DNA from: Trichomonas vaginalis G3
Taxonomy: Eukaryota > Parabasalia > Trichomonadida > Trichomonadidae
Direction of reading: 5' to 3'
Length of the DNA stretch: 64,000 nucleotides
Assembly: GCF_026262505.1 (NCBI RefSeq)
Contig: NC_067203.1
Span: 17,682,392 to 17,746,391, forward strand
Shown: in pieces, positions 10,423 through 20,112 of the stretch
How positions within the stretch are numbered: the stretch's first letter is position 1
Layout: every line of letters starts with the position of its first letter
Made by a program: the position numbers and the translations under genes
The notes under the pieces: model-generated
What the model was told of the DNA's origin: nothing
Seen by the model: the letters and a program-made list of their open reading frames with translations, nothing else
Databases searched by the model: none

Positions 10423-10447
10423 GCCGAGGCGGCGGAGCCGCCGAGGC
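10423..10447. repeat. GC-rich hairpin with direct-repeat flanks
   Basis: GGCGGC, loop GGA, GCCGCC (10428-10442) inside two direct copies of GCCGAGGC (10423-10430 and 10440-10447), followed by a T run. It stands out strongly from the surrounding AT-rich DNA. Confidence 0.65.
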
Positions 10448-10520
10448 TCGATTTTTTTGACCCTATATTACCGCACGGCAATGTTTTTCTCGATTTTGTA
10501 CAGCCCTAAATAAAATTGAC

Positions 10521-11981
10521 TAAGGATGTCAATTTGGAAGAAAAGTGAGAAAATTCCTAAAATGCTAAAAATGAATTTTCCAAACGTACTTTTTTATCTC
10601 ATTTTTTTGATTTTGAAAAAAATTTGGAGAGAAGAACTCTTCGTTTTTGAATTTTGTCACGATGGTTTTAAAGTATATTAGACACATGTATTGATATTAC
10701 TATTTTTGTATATTTTGAGAGAAAATCCCTAAAAAGTGAGAAAATCTGAGACGGTTTGAGAAAATATATAAACTATTGAAAATTTGAATTAAACTTCTAA
10801 TTTGGAAAAAAGAAATTTGGAAAGAAGAAAATTCAAAAATCGAGATTTAGACTCAGTATCAAATGGAGAACAAAATGTTTCTTCATATGAAGGAAAAAAA
10901 TTTTCTTGAGAAGAAATAGAGTTTTTAAAATTTTATTGTATGTAATAAAATAAACAAATATTAAAATTATTTTTTTGATAACAAGAAAATTCCCAACAGA
11001 AAATATTTGAGACAAAGAAAAAAAAGAAAATTGAAAAATATTACTCTCCTTTACATTTCATGAGATTTTAAATTTATTTTTATAAAATTGACAATTGTAT
11101 ACGTTTAGATGAAAATAAGTGATTTTGCTTGAAATAAAAATTATTGTTTGTTTACAGCTATCAAATAGATTTTTGCTATTTTGATTAAAATTTGTTAATC
11201 AAATTAATAATTTTTTTCTAAATATCTTAAATATCTGGATCACTCACTGATACGATGAATTAAACGATAAAAATAATACAAACTCAACTAAGTTTCCTGT
11301 CTTTCAACCAAAAAATATTATGCAATTTAAATTAAATTGTTTATTCAAATATAAAACAAAGATGAAATAATTACAGTTATCATAAACTTTATGAATAACT
11401 CTGTAATTGGTTCAGATTTTCGTAAAAATATTTTTATTAAAATCGATAAGAATATGTTTACCTACTATCATCACATATCTATAAACAAGAGTAGAGTGAT
11501 TTTTATCATCGAAACTTTTTAAAAGCTGCAAGCTGGAAGTAAAAATCTTGTTTTTTTTTTCTGAGTTAGTTGTAGAACTATTGATGCACGAGTTATCATT
11601 GTGATTTAGAAGGATGTCAATGTACTGACTGAAGGATATGAAGTGAATTGAATTTCATTGAATTTCAATTTGATCAAATTTGTTGAAATTATATGAATGT
11701 GTCAACATCTGTATCACTCTCCTTCACTTCTTCCCTATTTTTTCGAGAACGAAGCTAGCTCAGCTTTCGCTGAGCGAATTGACACTTTTGATGCCCTAAA
11801 CGTACATGCTCTCAAATTTATCGAAAAAAATAATACTACCTAAACTCGTATATTCTTATTTTAAATATGATATTATCCTTAGATTCCACACTAGAATATA
11901 TTTAAATCAACTTTTTAAATTTTCCAAATGGAAAATTATATTCTCCTAAAGTGAAAACAATTTTCCGAATTGACATCCTTA
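10521..11981. mobile_element. Possible non-autonomous element bounded by 17-bp inverted repeats
   Basis: TAAGGATGTCAATTTGG at 10521-10537 and its inverted copy at 11965-11981 (16 of 17 match). The inner flanks are also alike in inverse (GGAAAATT and AAAGTGAGAAAA / TTTTCACTTTAGGAG). A further direct copy of AGGATGTCAAT lies near 11611. The interior is very AT-rich, with no coding signal. Target duplications could not be fixed. Confidence 0.4.
11758..11775. repeat. GC-rich hairpin, 7-bp stem and 4-nt loop
   Basis: GCTCAGC, loop TTTC, GCTGAGC. It has the same architecture as 9355-9372, with the G-C pair at stem position 5 replaced by A-T on both strands. Confidence 0.65.
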
Positions 11982-12049
11982 AGTTGACCAATTCTGTTTG
12001 GATGACCAGATTACGTGAAAATTTACATTCCTAGTTCTTTTGCATTTTA

Positions 12050-12190
12050 AAACAAATCTTGGTATTGGAACTGTCACTGGAACTGTGGCAGCTGGTTGTT
12101 ATGGTGCAGAAGCATCTGACTTTGGAACTGAGGCAACTGGTGGTGTAGATGGTTCTGCCGGCTTTGTAGCTGACCAATTTTTGACGTTAT
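12050..12190 (-). pseudogene. Relic of a Pro/Thr/Ala-rich coding region
   Basis: On the minus strand a frame reads ATKPAEPSTPPVASVPKSD and, after one in-frame stop, QPAATVPVTVPIPRF. Composition and codon use look coding and contrast sharply with the AT-rich flanks. This resembles the disordered C-terminal segments of some trichomonad proteins. No start, no domain; a decayed fragment. Confidence 0.4.
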
Positions 12191-12556
12191 GAAAAATAAA
12201 GAAATCTGGCTGTCATCAAGCAGGTTAGCTTTTAAGATGAATTAAATATCCTTGGTATCTTCACCAACTTCCTTATTTTGACAATATCCAAGATGCTGAT
12301 GCTTTTGTTCTTTGTTTCCCAGTATAATACTGCAATTTTTTATAAATCAATTATAAAACCTGTTAGAAATTCATTTTCACACACACAATTTTCGATGAGT
12401 AAACGTATGTGATCATTCAGTATTAAAAACTTAATCATTGAGAGGTTTCAATCATATTTTTTGTTAAAAAGAAACATAATAATAAAATTAATCAGTAAGA
12501 AAACATTTTATTCTAATGAAATGATCATGGAATTGTTAGTCCTAAATGGCAAATGC
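12191..12556. other. Intergenic 3' flank of the P-loop NTPase gene
   Basis: AT-rich; nothing recognised. Confidence 0.4.
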
Positions 12557-13699
12557 TTATTTACATAATCTCTTTGCGCTATAATGGAGACCGGATTCAA
12601 TTTTCATATCGTTGTTAATAATTAGAAGTTCGTTCTTAAATAGAGAGCTAATTGTTGCTAAATCATTGATATTACTTACTATCTTATCTTTGTTCTTGCA
12701 GAAGTATGTTAATTGCTCTTTCATTAACTTTGGATCTGCAACTTGGTTTATATATGAATCAAGTTGAGTTTTTGTAGCGTTGAGAGCTTCCTCAAATGTT
12801 TGGCCGTACTTAATTGAACGGAAAATGTACTCAAAAGCCCCTGGATTTGGTCCAATTGTATTAAGAATAGTATTGTACTCGTTCTTCCTAAAGATTCTCA
12901 TTTGGACAAATTTGTATGATAGTTTCTCAATGTTTGGAGTAGTAATGTAACGAACTGATTTAGAGATTTCAAATCTTCTTAATGAATTCTTAATTTCAAC
13001 AATGATTGGTATATTGAATATGTACTGATTACTATTCGAGAGATAAGCAAGAGCAGAGTTTGTGATTCTTATGCCATTTTCAAAATCATAAATACGATCG
13101 TAGTTATGGATGTATATTGAGAAATGGAAAATGGGTTCGTAGTAAGATAATACCTGGAGCAATCTATCAACTCCATATTCATTGAATCCGCCAGATAAAA
13201 TTGATTCAGCCGCATGTGTGATTGCGCTGAAAGGTATTCTAAATGCAGGGTTTGTAAGGGTTTCTGATGACTTGTCAGCAAGGTAATCATAAAGATGGAG
13301 TTCTGATAATGCTTTTAAGTCAGAATTATCTAATTTATTTGTTCCCTTGGCAAACGTAGTAAGTAACTGTAACTTGAACAAATTAATGCAGTCTTGGAGG
13401 TTGTTGGCCAAGCTAAAATCTACGACAATTGGGAAGATGTTTTTCTTTTTGTTTGCTTCCGCAAGTAAATTCATAGCTGTAGACTTTCCGGAGTGATATC
13501 CACCCGTTAAAGCTAAGATATAACGTGATGGACGTGATTTAGCATAAGAATGTAAAGTTTGATTGAAAGATGGTTCCCATAAATATGGCATTTCGCCCAT
13601 ATAGCGGACGAAACGGCACAGGTATGCAATGAGAATTATTAACAATAAAGCAGCACCAGCACCAGCCCCGATAAATATGTTCCTATTGTTATTTTTCAT
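12557..13699 (-). CDS. Membrane-anchored P-loop NTPase
   Basis: 380 residues from the ATG at 13699. After a short polar start, residues 8-28 form one transmembrane segment (FIGAGAGAALLLIILIAYL). A short linker leads to a P-loop GGYHSGKST at about 66-74. A hydrophobic strand, FSIYIHNYDRIYDF, near 195 is a candidate Walker B region, and the remainder looks alpha-helical. The layout (anchor, then one AAA/STAND-like ATPase domain facing the cytosol) is clear; the exact family is not. There is no recognisable effector domain. A role as a membrane-bound ATPase or signalling NTPase is inference. Confidence 0.7.
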   Translation of the reverse strand: MKNNNRNIFIGAGAGAALLLIILIAYLCRFVRYMGEMPYLWEPSFNQTLHSYAKSRPSRYILALTGGYHSGKSTAMNLLAEANKKKNIFPIVVDFSLANNLQDCINLFKLQLLTTFAKGTNKLDNSDLKALSELHLYDYLADKSSETLTNPAFRIPFSAITHAAESILSGGFNEYGVDRLLQVLSYYEPIFHFSIYIHNYDRIYDFENGIRITNSALAYLSNSNQYIFNIPIIVEIKNSLRRFEISKSVRYITTPNIEKLSYKFVQMRIFRKNEYNTILNTIGPNPGAFEYIFRSIKYGQTFEEALNATKTQLDSYINQVADPKLMKEQLTYFCKNKDKIVSNINDLATISSLFKNELLIINNDMKIESGLHYSAKRLCK

Positions 13700-14504
13700 T
13701 TTTTTTTGATCAATTTTTCTTTTGTCAATTTTTTATATTTTATTTTGGTGTAAGACCCCCAAAAATATTAATTTGAGCTTTGTCTATTTTATTATCGGTA
13801 TAAGCACTTTAACTTAATCAGCAATGTTGAGAACTCATTACATTTCCATCGTTAATTTTCATTTTTCAAGCAGGCACATTGAACCAATATCAAATGTATA
13901 ACAATATTACATGAAAGCTTTTTATACATGAATCAGACAGAAAAATTTTAAATGATTGATTTATGAGAAAACTAGATTGGTTCTGATATATATGAAATAT
14001 GAAAAATATTTTGAATAATTTCAAGCCCCTAATAGATAACAATAGTCTGAACGGCTAATAAAAAGGGAACGTACTACATAAATACTATTATAGATAATTT
14101 CAAAATTCTCTTAGGGAATAACATATTATTAATAAAAACAAACTAATATCAAAACAAAAGCAAATGAATGAAAAATAAAATATGTGTTGTAAACTAAAAT
14201 TTAGTCGGTATTGGCAATAATATTTTTCAAGACTATAGTCTTGCAGTGTACAACTCATTCTGCCCATAGATGCCTCGTTATTGTAATCCTTGACACATCT
14301 TCGTCGCCTCCCGTGTTCGAATTACATCCGAAATCTTTTGCTAAGGAGCCTAAAGGACTAGACGTTGTTATTTGATCATACCCATTTGAACAATTTTGAA
14401 AAAATAGTTTCTTCTATCAGAATCATGTATTTTGAATTATTACTGGAAATTTTTTTTTCTTTATTTTGTCATAATTTTTCCAAAAAAAATGTGACAAAAC
14501 AATT
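13700..14504. other. Intergenic between divergent genes
   Basis: A perfect 14-bp palindrome AAGACTATAGTCTT lies at about 14231-14244. A less AT-rich patch at 14255-14350 contains GTTCGAAT but does not fold as a tRNA. Nothing else was recognised. Confidence 0.4.
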
Positions 14505-14510
14505 TTCATT
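14505..14510 (+). promoter_or_regulatory. Trichomonas-type initiator (TCATTT)
   Basis: TCATTT with the predicted +1 A at 14507, nine bases before the RING protein ATG. It matches the T. vaginalis initiator consensus TCA(+1)-Y-W-W and gives the usual very short leader. Confidence 0.65.
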
Positions 14511-14515
14511 TTAGA

Positions 14516-14851
14516 ATGAGTGCACCAGCAATCAAGAAGGTCAGCAGAACAACAGCAAAATCTACAGCTACCACCGAGCAAGTAAAATCCACTGAAAACG
14601 AAGAAATTGAATTAAAAATTACCAAAATTTCAGCAGTATATCAAGAAATTAGCTCACGTGTTACCGATAACTGTGGTATTTGCAAGACTCCTCTTGGAGA
14701 ACCATGCAACAATTGTGCTATTCAAGGAGCAACAGAGTGTCCTATTGAAGAAGGTACTTGCGGACATGCATTTCATAAGCATTGTCTTTCCCAATGGCTT
14801 AATACTAGTAGACTTTGTCCTACATGCGGCAGAAATTGGGAATCTCGCTAA
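14516..14851 (+). CDS. RING-H2 protein, RBX1/ROC1-like cullin ligase subunit
   Basis: 111 residues. A Ser/Thr-rich N-terminal tail is followed by a beta-strand region (IELKITKISAVYQE) like that RBX1 uses to bind the cullin, then a RING-H2 with the extra zinc site of this family: C53, C56, C64, C67, C75, C82, H84, H87, C90, C101, C104. The last ligand is Cys (CPTCGRNW), as in RBX2/SAG, where RBX1 has Asp. RBX proteins recruit the ubiquitin-conjugating enzyme to cullins. APC11 is the alternative, but the spacing and the C-terminal RNW fit RBX better. The initiator lies just upstream. Confidence 0.85.
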   Translation: MSAPAIKKVSRTTAKSTATTEQVKSTENEEIELKITKISAVYQEISSRVTDNCGICKTPLGEPCNNCAIQGATECPIEEGTCGHAFHKHCLSQWLNTSRLCPTCGRNWESR

Positions 14852-15033
14852 AAATAAAATTATTGTATTTATAATTTTTATTTTTCGATGTTTTGGCTGG
14901 AAAGTAATACAATAAAAGACTTTAAAAAGTATTATTTGTATGAAAAATATTTGAAAATGCATTTTAATAAAGAAAAATGAAAGAAATTTGATGAATTTTT
15001 GTGTTTATTTGATATAAAAATATTACATAACAA

Positions 15034-16170
15034 TTATTCGAAGTCCGGAACTAACGTAGTTATCTCTTCAAACGTCATAAGATACAATGGAGCGAGATTG
15101 AACTGACTAAGCGTTCCAGGAGAGCAATATCTCATTCCTGCGAAGAATAGAGGAACAATCCTTGGGTCCTGAGCCTTAATTAATCCAGTTCCAAGGATTG
15201 CGCGTGCTTGGCGATAAGATTTGGAAATTTTGATAACTTCTTTAGCGGCATCATTAAATTTGGCTATTAATTGGTCAAAGTCGTCGTAAAATAAAACATC
15301 TAAAATTGCATTTGTAATTTTTTCGGGTAATTCACCTTCCTGAGCGAAATCTGAAATAGAAATATTATCTCCAAGAATTGAAGAGGCTTCCTCGAACTGT
15401 TCTATGAACTTTGGAGCAATGGTTTTCGCATCTTCGATGACTTCATTTTCGTAAATCTTCGCAACGTATGGTAGAATGACGCCGAGTAGCTCTCCTTTAT
15501 CAAAATTAGGAAATACTTGGGTTGCTGCGGCTGTAATTACCGCTGTGTCTTTCTTTAGGCCTCCATTTAATCCTTTTTCAAGAAATCCATCTTCTCCGAA
15601 TGCGAAAGTAAGAACCATTGAAATATCGTCAATTGTTTGTATGTTGATGTCAGCTTGTTCAACCGCCTCTGAAATTCCTTCGATAACTTCTTGTGGAGCT
15701 TTGCTTGCAATAGGAATGTTAATCCTACTAGATACTTTTAGACTTTCCGCCAAATTTACATATATTTTCCAGAGTTCGGCGTTATATAATTTTTGTTGCT
15801 CAATTGTAAGGAGTTGAACAGCTTTTTCAACATTAGATTTGCGTAATCCTGGACGTCTGAACTTACGGAGTAATCTTTCTTGAAGCATTTCTGAATTTTT
15901 AACAGAAGCTTGGTATTCTTCGATTTCTTTCTTTTTCAAATTGAGCCAGGCAGGGGGATTTTCAGGGAATTTGAGCAATTTTGGTATAGACATTGGTAAA
16001 TATGTATGACGAACGCAAATTAATGAATCATCAATCTTTGATAAACAATCTTCACAATTAATTTCGTATTGTGAAGGTTCTATTTGACTGTCTGTATACA
16101 TTTTGTGTTGTTTCTTCAAATATTGAAGTCCTTTCTCTATAATTTGAATGCTTTCTTCAAATGTTGCCAT
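15034..16170 (-). CDS. Unrecognised alpha-helical protein, 378 aa
   Basis: Starts at the ATG at 16170 (MATFEESIQIIEKGLQYL); ends VPDFE. No signal peptide or membrane span. The N-terminal 130 residues are charged and helical, with a coiled-coil-like stretch (LNLKKKEIEEYQASVKNSEM). The C-terminal 230 residues are a mixed helical domain with DPRIVPLFFAGMRYCSPGTL near the end, faintly like the late part of VPS9 Rab-GEF domains; I do not consider that enough to name it. A TCATAT initiator lies six bases upstream, supporting expression. It converges with the RING gene. Confidence 0.75.
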   Translation of the reverse strand: MATFEESIQIIEKGLQYLKKQHKMYTDSQIEPSQYEINCEDCLSKIDDSLICVRHTYLPMSIPKLLKFPENPPAWLNLKKKEIEEYQASVKNSEMLQERLLRKFRRPGLRKSNVEKAVQLLTIEQQKLYNAELWKIYVNLAESLKVSSRINIPIASKAPQEVIEGISEAVEQADINIQTIDDISMVLTFAFGEDGFLEKGLNGGLKKDTAVITAAATQVFPNFDKGELLGVILPYVAKIYENEVIEDAKTIAPKFIEQFEEASSILGDNISISDFAQEGELPEKITNAILDVLFYDDFDQLIAKFNDAAKEVIKISKSYRQARAILGTGLIKAQDPRIVPLFFAGMRYCSPGTLSQFNLAPLYLMTFEEITTLVPDFE

Positions 16171-16175
16171 ATTTT

Positions 16176-16181
16176 ATATGA
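16176..16181 (-). promoter_or_regulatory. Trichomonas-type initiator (TCATAT)
   Basis: On the minus strand TCATAT lies just before the ATG at 16170, matching TCA(+1)-Y-W-W. Confidence 0.6.
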
Positions 16182-16782
16182 AAGTAAGATAAGTTGACAA
16201 TTTTTTTTTTCTTCACCGCGACTTTTTCCATGAAATAGTTTTGTTTATTTAGTTTTAGAATTAAATTTATGTACACACTTATTTTATATTAATATTTTCT
16301 TGATAGCTCTTATATTGATCAAAATATTATTGAATATTTCTGTTAAACTCTATTTTTTTGGCTTCATTGAGAGTACAAAGAGATAACCTTATAGTTTTGC
16401 CTGGACTGCGGGCTGATTAAATGTATAATGAATGATTAACAACATAACAGGATATTCTGTCATCAAGTTTATGTGTACATGTTTAAATAACTTATTTCAC
16501 ATCGTTGCAATTAGACAGTGCCCATATATAAGTATTTTTAATCATTGAAGAATAATTTCATTATAAATATCATCACAACTGTGTAGAACTCTAAGATATC
16601 TTAAAATGGAATGATTCATTCCATTTTATTGAATATCATCGATTCGAATGCAAAATTGTCATCAAATACTTGTCGTTCATCGATTTTCTTTAAAAGGTAG
16701 CACCTCATAGTTATTTTATGTGATTTTGTCTAATTAGACTGAGTGACTACCTTTGATTAAATTTGAGAGAAATACTATTCAA
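16182..16782. other. Intergenic between divergent genes with a perfect hairpin
   Basis: At 16602-16628 there is a perfect 12-bp stem (TAAAATGGAATG / CATTCCATTTTA) with a 3-nt loop, flanked by GATATC and GAATATC that extend the pairing. It lies about 155 bp before the kinase-like gene. The rest shows nothing. Confidence 0.5.
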
Positions 16783-18498
16783 ATGTATCTTGGAGATTTC
16801 AGTAGATTTACAAAAGAAAAAACACTAGAACATAGTGAGCAAAGAGAGATCTCAATATACAAAGACAAAGAAACTAATGTGGAATGCTTTGTACAGTCAT
16901 TTCCCATTAATTCTTATGCATCAAATGAATTTAATAGATATTTCAAGATATTACATCAACTCCGCGATATAGAGTTCAACAATATGCAAAAATTGATGTT
17001 TTTCTTGCATGATAACGATAATTTTTATATTGGTTCAAAATTTGATCAATTAAATCCAATAGATATCAAAAAATACGACGATAAAACTATTGCAAATCTT
17101 ATATTTACTGTTACTAAGCAATTATATTACCTACATCAAGCAAATATTTCCCATCAAAATATCAAATTATCATCAATATATCAAAATTCAAGTAATGACT
17201 TCGTTATTATACCTCCACAACCTATATCTTTGTATGATATCCAAAAAGGAGACGAATATTTACCATTTTTCGATAAACCTCCGTTATCGAACGATATTTT
17301 CTTATTAGGATTACTTATTATAGAATGTATAGCTGGAGTATCATATTCTGATATTCTTGATCGTATTTGGTCTTTCAAAGAAGTTACAAATGAAAAATCT
17401 CCAATTTTAGAATTAGCAATTAAGTGTTTAGATTGGGATCTTGAAGAAAGGCCAACAATAGAAAAGATTTATAATACATTTATTACAGAAGGCATACAAA
17501 TTCATGAAAAAACATATAAATTTACAGCTGAAGAGAAAGTTACAATTCCAAAGCAAATAACAGATGAAGAATACTTAAACATAGTTAAAAGCGATGCTGA
17601 TAAAGGAGATATTATTGCATTATTAATTTATGGAACACATTTGATCAAAAAAGCCTCTACACCCGAAGAAAAGCAGCTTGGTATTGATTACATGGAGAAA
17701 TGTCCGCTTCCAGCAGCAATAAACAACCTTTCCAATGCATATCAAAAAGAAAATCCCCAAAAATCATATGAATGCCTTAAGAAAGCGTCAGACATGAATT
17801 TCCCAGTAGCCATTCGTAGTTTATACCTTCATTACATCAAGAAGAGCAAAGATGAATCTTTAATTACGAATACAATTCCCAAATTAACAGAATTAGGCTA
17901 CAAAGGTTACATTCCAGCCCTATTTACAATTAGTGACCGAGTCAGACTCTGCGATCCACCAGAAGCCTACAAAATGATGCTTTTCTGCGCCCATCACGGC
18001 TATGCAAATTCGATTCATTACGTAGGACTTTTCCACGAGTACGGATTTGGTGCCGAAAAGGACAGCGAGATGAGTAACAGATACTGGAAGATTGGCCTGA
18101 AGTTGAGGTACGGACCGTGCACTAACAACTTGGGAACACATTGTCCTGATCCTGTTCAAGCATGCAAGTATTGGATTCTCGGATCAGAATTAGGAAGTGG
18201 AGAAGCCGCGTATAATCTCGCAATTCATTATTTAACAGGTAATGGAATAGAGAAGGATCCTGTCAAGGCTTTCCACTACATGAAGCTTGCTGCTTCGAGA
18301 AACCAGATCTTCTCAATGTTCGATTACGCAATTATGGTCAGAGATGGTGTTGGATGCGAAAAGGATGAGAAACTGTCTGAGGAATTGTGCAGACAGGCTG
18401 CTGCTGCAAGACATACAAGAGAGATGAAGAAGAAGCTCCTCCAGGAAGAAGCAATGAAACATAACGTTGTTTTACCAAAGTATTTTGATTATTTCTAA
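16783..18498 (+). CDS. Pseudokinase with C-terminal Sel1-like repeats
   Basis: 571 residues from the ATG at 16783 (MYLGDFSRFTKEKTLEHSEQ); an in-frame TTG 30 bases upstream is not a credible start. Residues 1 to about 245 have the fold pattern of a protein kinase, but the catalytic loop reads SHQNIKLSS (about 123-131) instead of HRDxKxxN, and no glycine loop or DFG is evident, so it is probably inactive. The end of the lobe (LAIKCLDWDLEERPTIEKIY) is kinase-like. From about 275 on there are several Sel1-type helical repeats (GFGAEKDSEMSNRYWKIG; GNGIEKDPVKAFHYMKLA; GVGCEKDEKLSEELCRQA). Kinase/Sel1 fusions are a large family in trichomonads. Likely a scaffold; the partner is unknown. Confidence 0.85.
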   Translation: MYLGDFSRFTKEKTLEHSEQREISIYKDKETNVECFVQSFPINSYASNEFNRYFKILHQLRDIEFNNMQKLMFFLHDNDNFYIGSKFDQLNPIDIKKYDDKTIANLIFTVTKQLYYLHQANISHQNIKLSSIYQNSSNDFVIIPPQPISLYDIQKGDEYLPFFDKPPLSNDIFLLGLLIIECIAGVSYSDILDRIWSFKEVTNEKSPILELAIKCLDWDLEERPTIEKIYNTFITEGIQIHEKTYKFTAEEKVTIPKQITDEEYLNIVKSDADKGDIIALLIYGTHLIKKASTPEEKQLGIDYMEKCPLPAAINNLSNAYQKENPQKSYECLKKASDMNFPVAIRSLYLHYIKKSKDESLITNTIPKLTELGYKGYIPALFTISDRVRLCDPPEAYKMMLFCAHHGYANSIHYVGLFHEYGFGAEKDSEMSNRYWKIGLKLRYGPCTNNLGTHCPDPVQACKYWILGSELGSGEAAYNLAIHYLTGNGIEKDPVKAFHYMKLAASRNQIFSMFDYAIMVRDGVGCEKDEKLSEELCRQAAAARHTREMKKKLLQEEAMKHNVVLPKYFDYF

Positions 18499-18533
18499 AT
18501 AAAAAAGTAATTTTTTTTAAATCTTTTTAAAAG

Positions 18534-18738
18534 GGTTTACTTACCACTTTCTGACATGCTCGCATAATATAGCTTTATTGTAATTGCAAAAAAGTATTAC
18601 ATTAACATAAGGTATTATGCAATGATTTTTAAAAACTTTTTCCCGAACAAAATTATTAACTTTTTACATTAGAAAATATGTAGAAAAAGCCAGAGTGTCA
18701 AAAAAATTGAGAGAATGTCAGAAAGTGGTAAGTGCACC
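18534..18738. mobile_element. MITE-like element, 205 bp
   Basis: A perfect 19-bp inverted repeat, ACTTACCACTTTCTGACAT (18539-18557 and inverted at 18715-18733), extends outward with a few mismatches to about 24 bp. No coding capacity. TTAAAAGGGTTTACTTAC occurs on the left edge and again at about 18740, starting a more diverged second unit. A third related start (AAAGGGTTCACTTACCACTT) lies at about 18868. Several related elements are therefore nested or tandem here. Confidence 0.7.
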
Positions 18739-19165
18739 ATTAAAAGGGTTTACTTACACACATCTAACTTTAATTCAATTTTTTGGCAATTGACTTGAAG
18801 CGTCATTTAAAACCAACCTTAAACATCTGAATTGAAAGCTATGTCATAGGGGCGAAAGTGCACCCTTTAAAGGGTTCACTTACCACTTTTTGACATGCTG
18901 CCATAATATCAACATATCTTTATTTTAATAACAAAAAGGTATAAAAGTTTTATATATGTACTAGGTAATGATTTATAATAACACTTTCCTGATCAAAAAT
19001 ATTAGTTTTTTTTTTCCATAGAAAATTGGGATTTAAAGCTTGAGTATAAAAAAATCGTATTAGTTCATCCTATATATATGCTTGTTTTATGAAAATATTA
19101 ATGATAACTTAAATTTTAAGACCGCCTAACGATTTCAATTTCTAAATAATAAACGAGGAAATTGT
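18739..19165. other. Diverged further copies of the MITE-like element
   Basis: One partial unit ends near 18863 in GCGAAAGTGCACCC. Another starts at about 18868 with CACTTACCACTTTTTGACAT, and its interior resembles the interior of the 18534 element (CATAATAT, AAAGGTAT, GTAATGATTT). Right ends are not clear. Confidence 0.45.
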
Positions 19166-19490
19166 TTATTTTGTCATGTTTAAATTAAAGATTTCTACTA
19201 TTTTTTTGTAACTAAGCCTGTATGCTAGATAAAGAGGAGTAGATCCATTTTTATATAATTCAGTTGTTTCAATAATATAATCTTTTGTAACATAATGTAT
19301 TATATCATCATACATCTTAATTATATCCAAAATTCCATAATTTTACCGGATCAATATATTAAGTATAACAAAATCTCAATATCTAACAAAAATACTATTA
19401 TAAGCATTTTAAGATACACCATTTCCATCTTATGCTTAAGAGAAAAAGAGTTTTTACCATTATTTAACAAAGAATATCTTATTATATAAT
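19166..19490 (-). pseudogene. Ankyrin gene relic
   Basis: On the minus strand, 19166-19337 reads DIIKMYDDIIHYVTKDYIIE, then ELYKNGSTPLYLAYRLSYKK and IVEIFNLNMTK with a stop at 19166-19168. GSTPLYLAYRLSYKKIVEI is a worn ankyrin unit. Upstream the frame is broken by stops and shifts, fading out near 19490. It is a host family relic, without start. Confidence 0.55.
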
Positions 19491-20112
19491 ACAAATCTTT
19501 CACAAACACTTGTTTTTACTATATTAACAGATGCCTTATTTATAGCTCTACATATTCGCCGTTCCAAATTTGAACAATTCGCATACTCCCCAAAAGAATA
19601 TCCTAAATCCTGGTTTTTGGTTCTACGAATCCTGGTTTTTAAATTGTTTTTCAATACTCTTCTTAAAAAGTGACGCCAAAATTGAGGAGGACTATATATA
19701 AGGTCGCCAAAAAAAAGTACGGAAATTAAAAACCGCAGTTTGAGCACTTTCTGAGAGTCTGTTCGTCAGAAAGTATACATTTGTAAACTTTCTGACACTA
19801 AAAAATTTTTGGTCCTTTCAAAGTTTTTGACAATGTCAAAAAGTATACATCGAGGTTCTCAATTTTCCTCTCAAACGGCGGTTTTTTAAAAACCCTCAAT
19901 TTTTTATCGATCTTAGTGTTTAAGTGGGGGAACTTTGATATTTTTTTTCCACACCATAGTAGTTTCACTTTTTGCATATGAACTCTATATTGATTCTGGC
20001 TAGAAACTAGAGAAATTAAAAATTTTCAATTTTTGGCCCATTAAAAGTACCTTTTTGAAAATAAAAAATATTTTTATTAATTATGTGTGATCTTCGACAT
20101 ATATTCATAAAA
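19491..20112. other. Intergenic with repeated ACTTTCTGAC/AAGTATACAT motifs
   Basis: At 19747-19850 the motifs CACTTTCTGAG, TCAGAAAGTATACAT, ACTTTCTGACA and GTCAAAAAGTATACAT alternate in both orientations. They resemble the terminal repeat of the 18534 MITE. A poorly supported 95-codon frame at 19460-19747 (minus) is not called as a gene. Confidence 0.45.

Noticed and set aside
14255-14350. Possible tRNA or small RNA around GTTCGAAT
   Set aside because: No T-arm or acceptor pairing could be found on either strand.
15034-16170. VPS9 Rab-GEF domain
   Set aside because: Only a faint resemblance near the C-terminus; the key residues could not be placed.
19460-19747. 95-codon frame on the minus strand, Arg-rich
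   Set aside because: No family resemblance, overlaps MITE-like repeats and an ankyrin relic; composition does not look coding.
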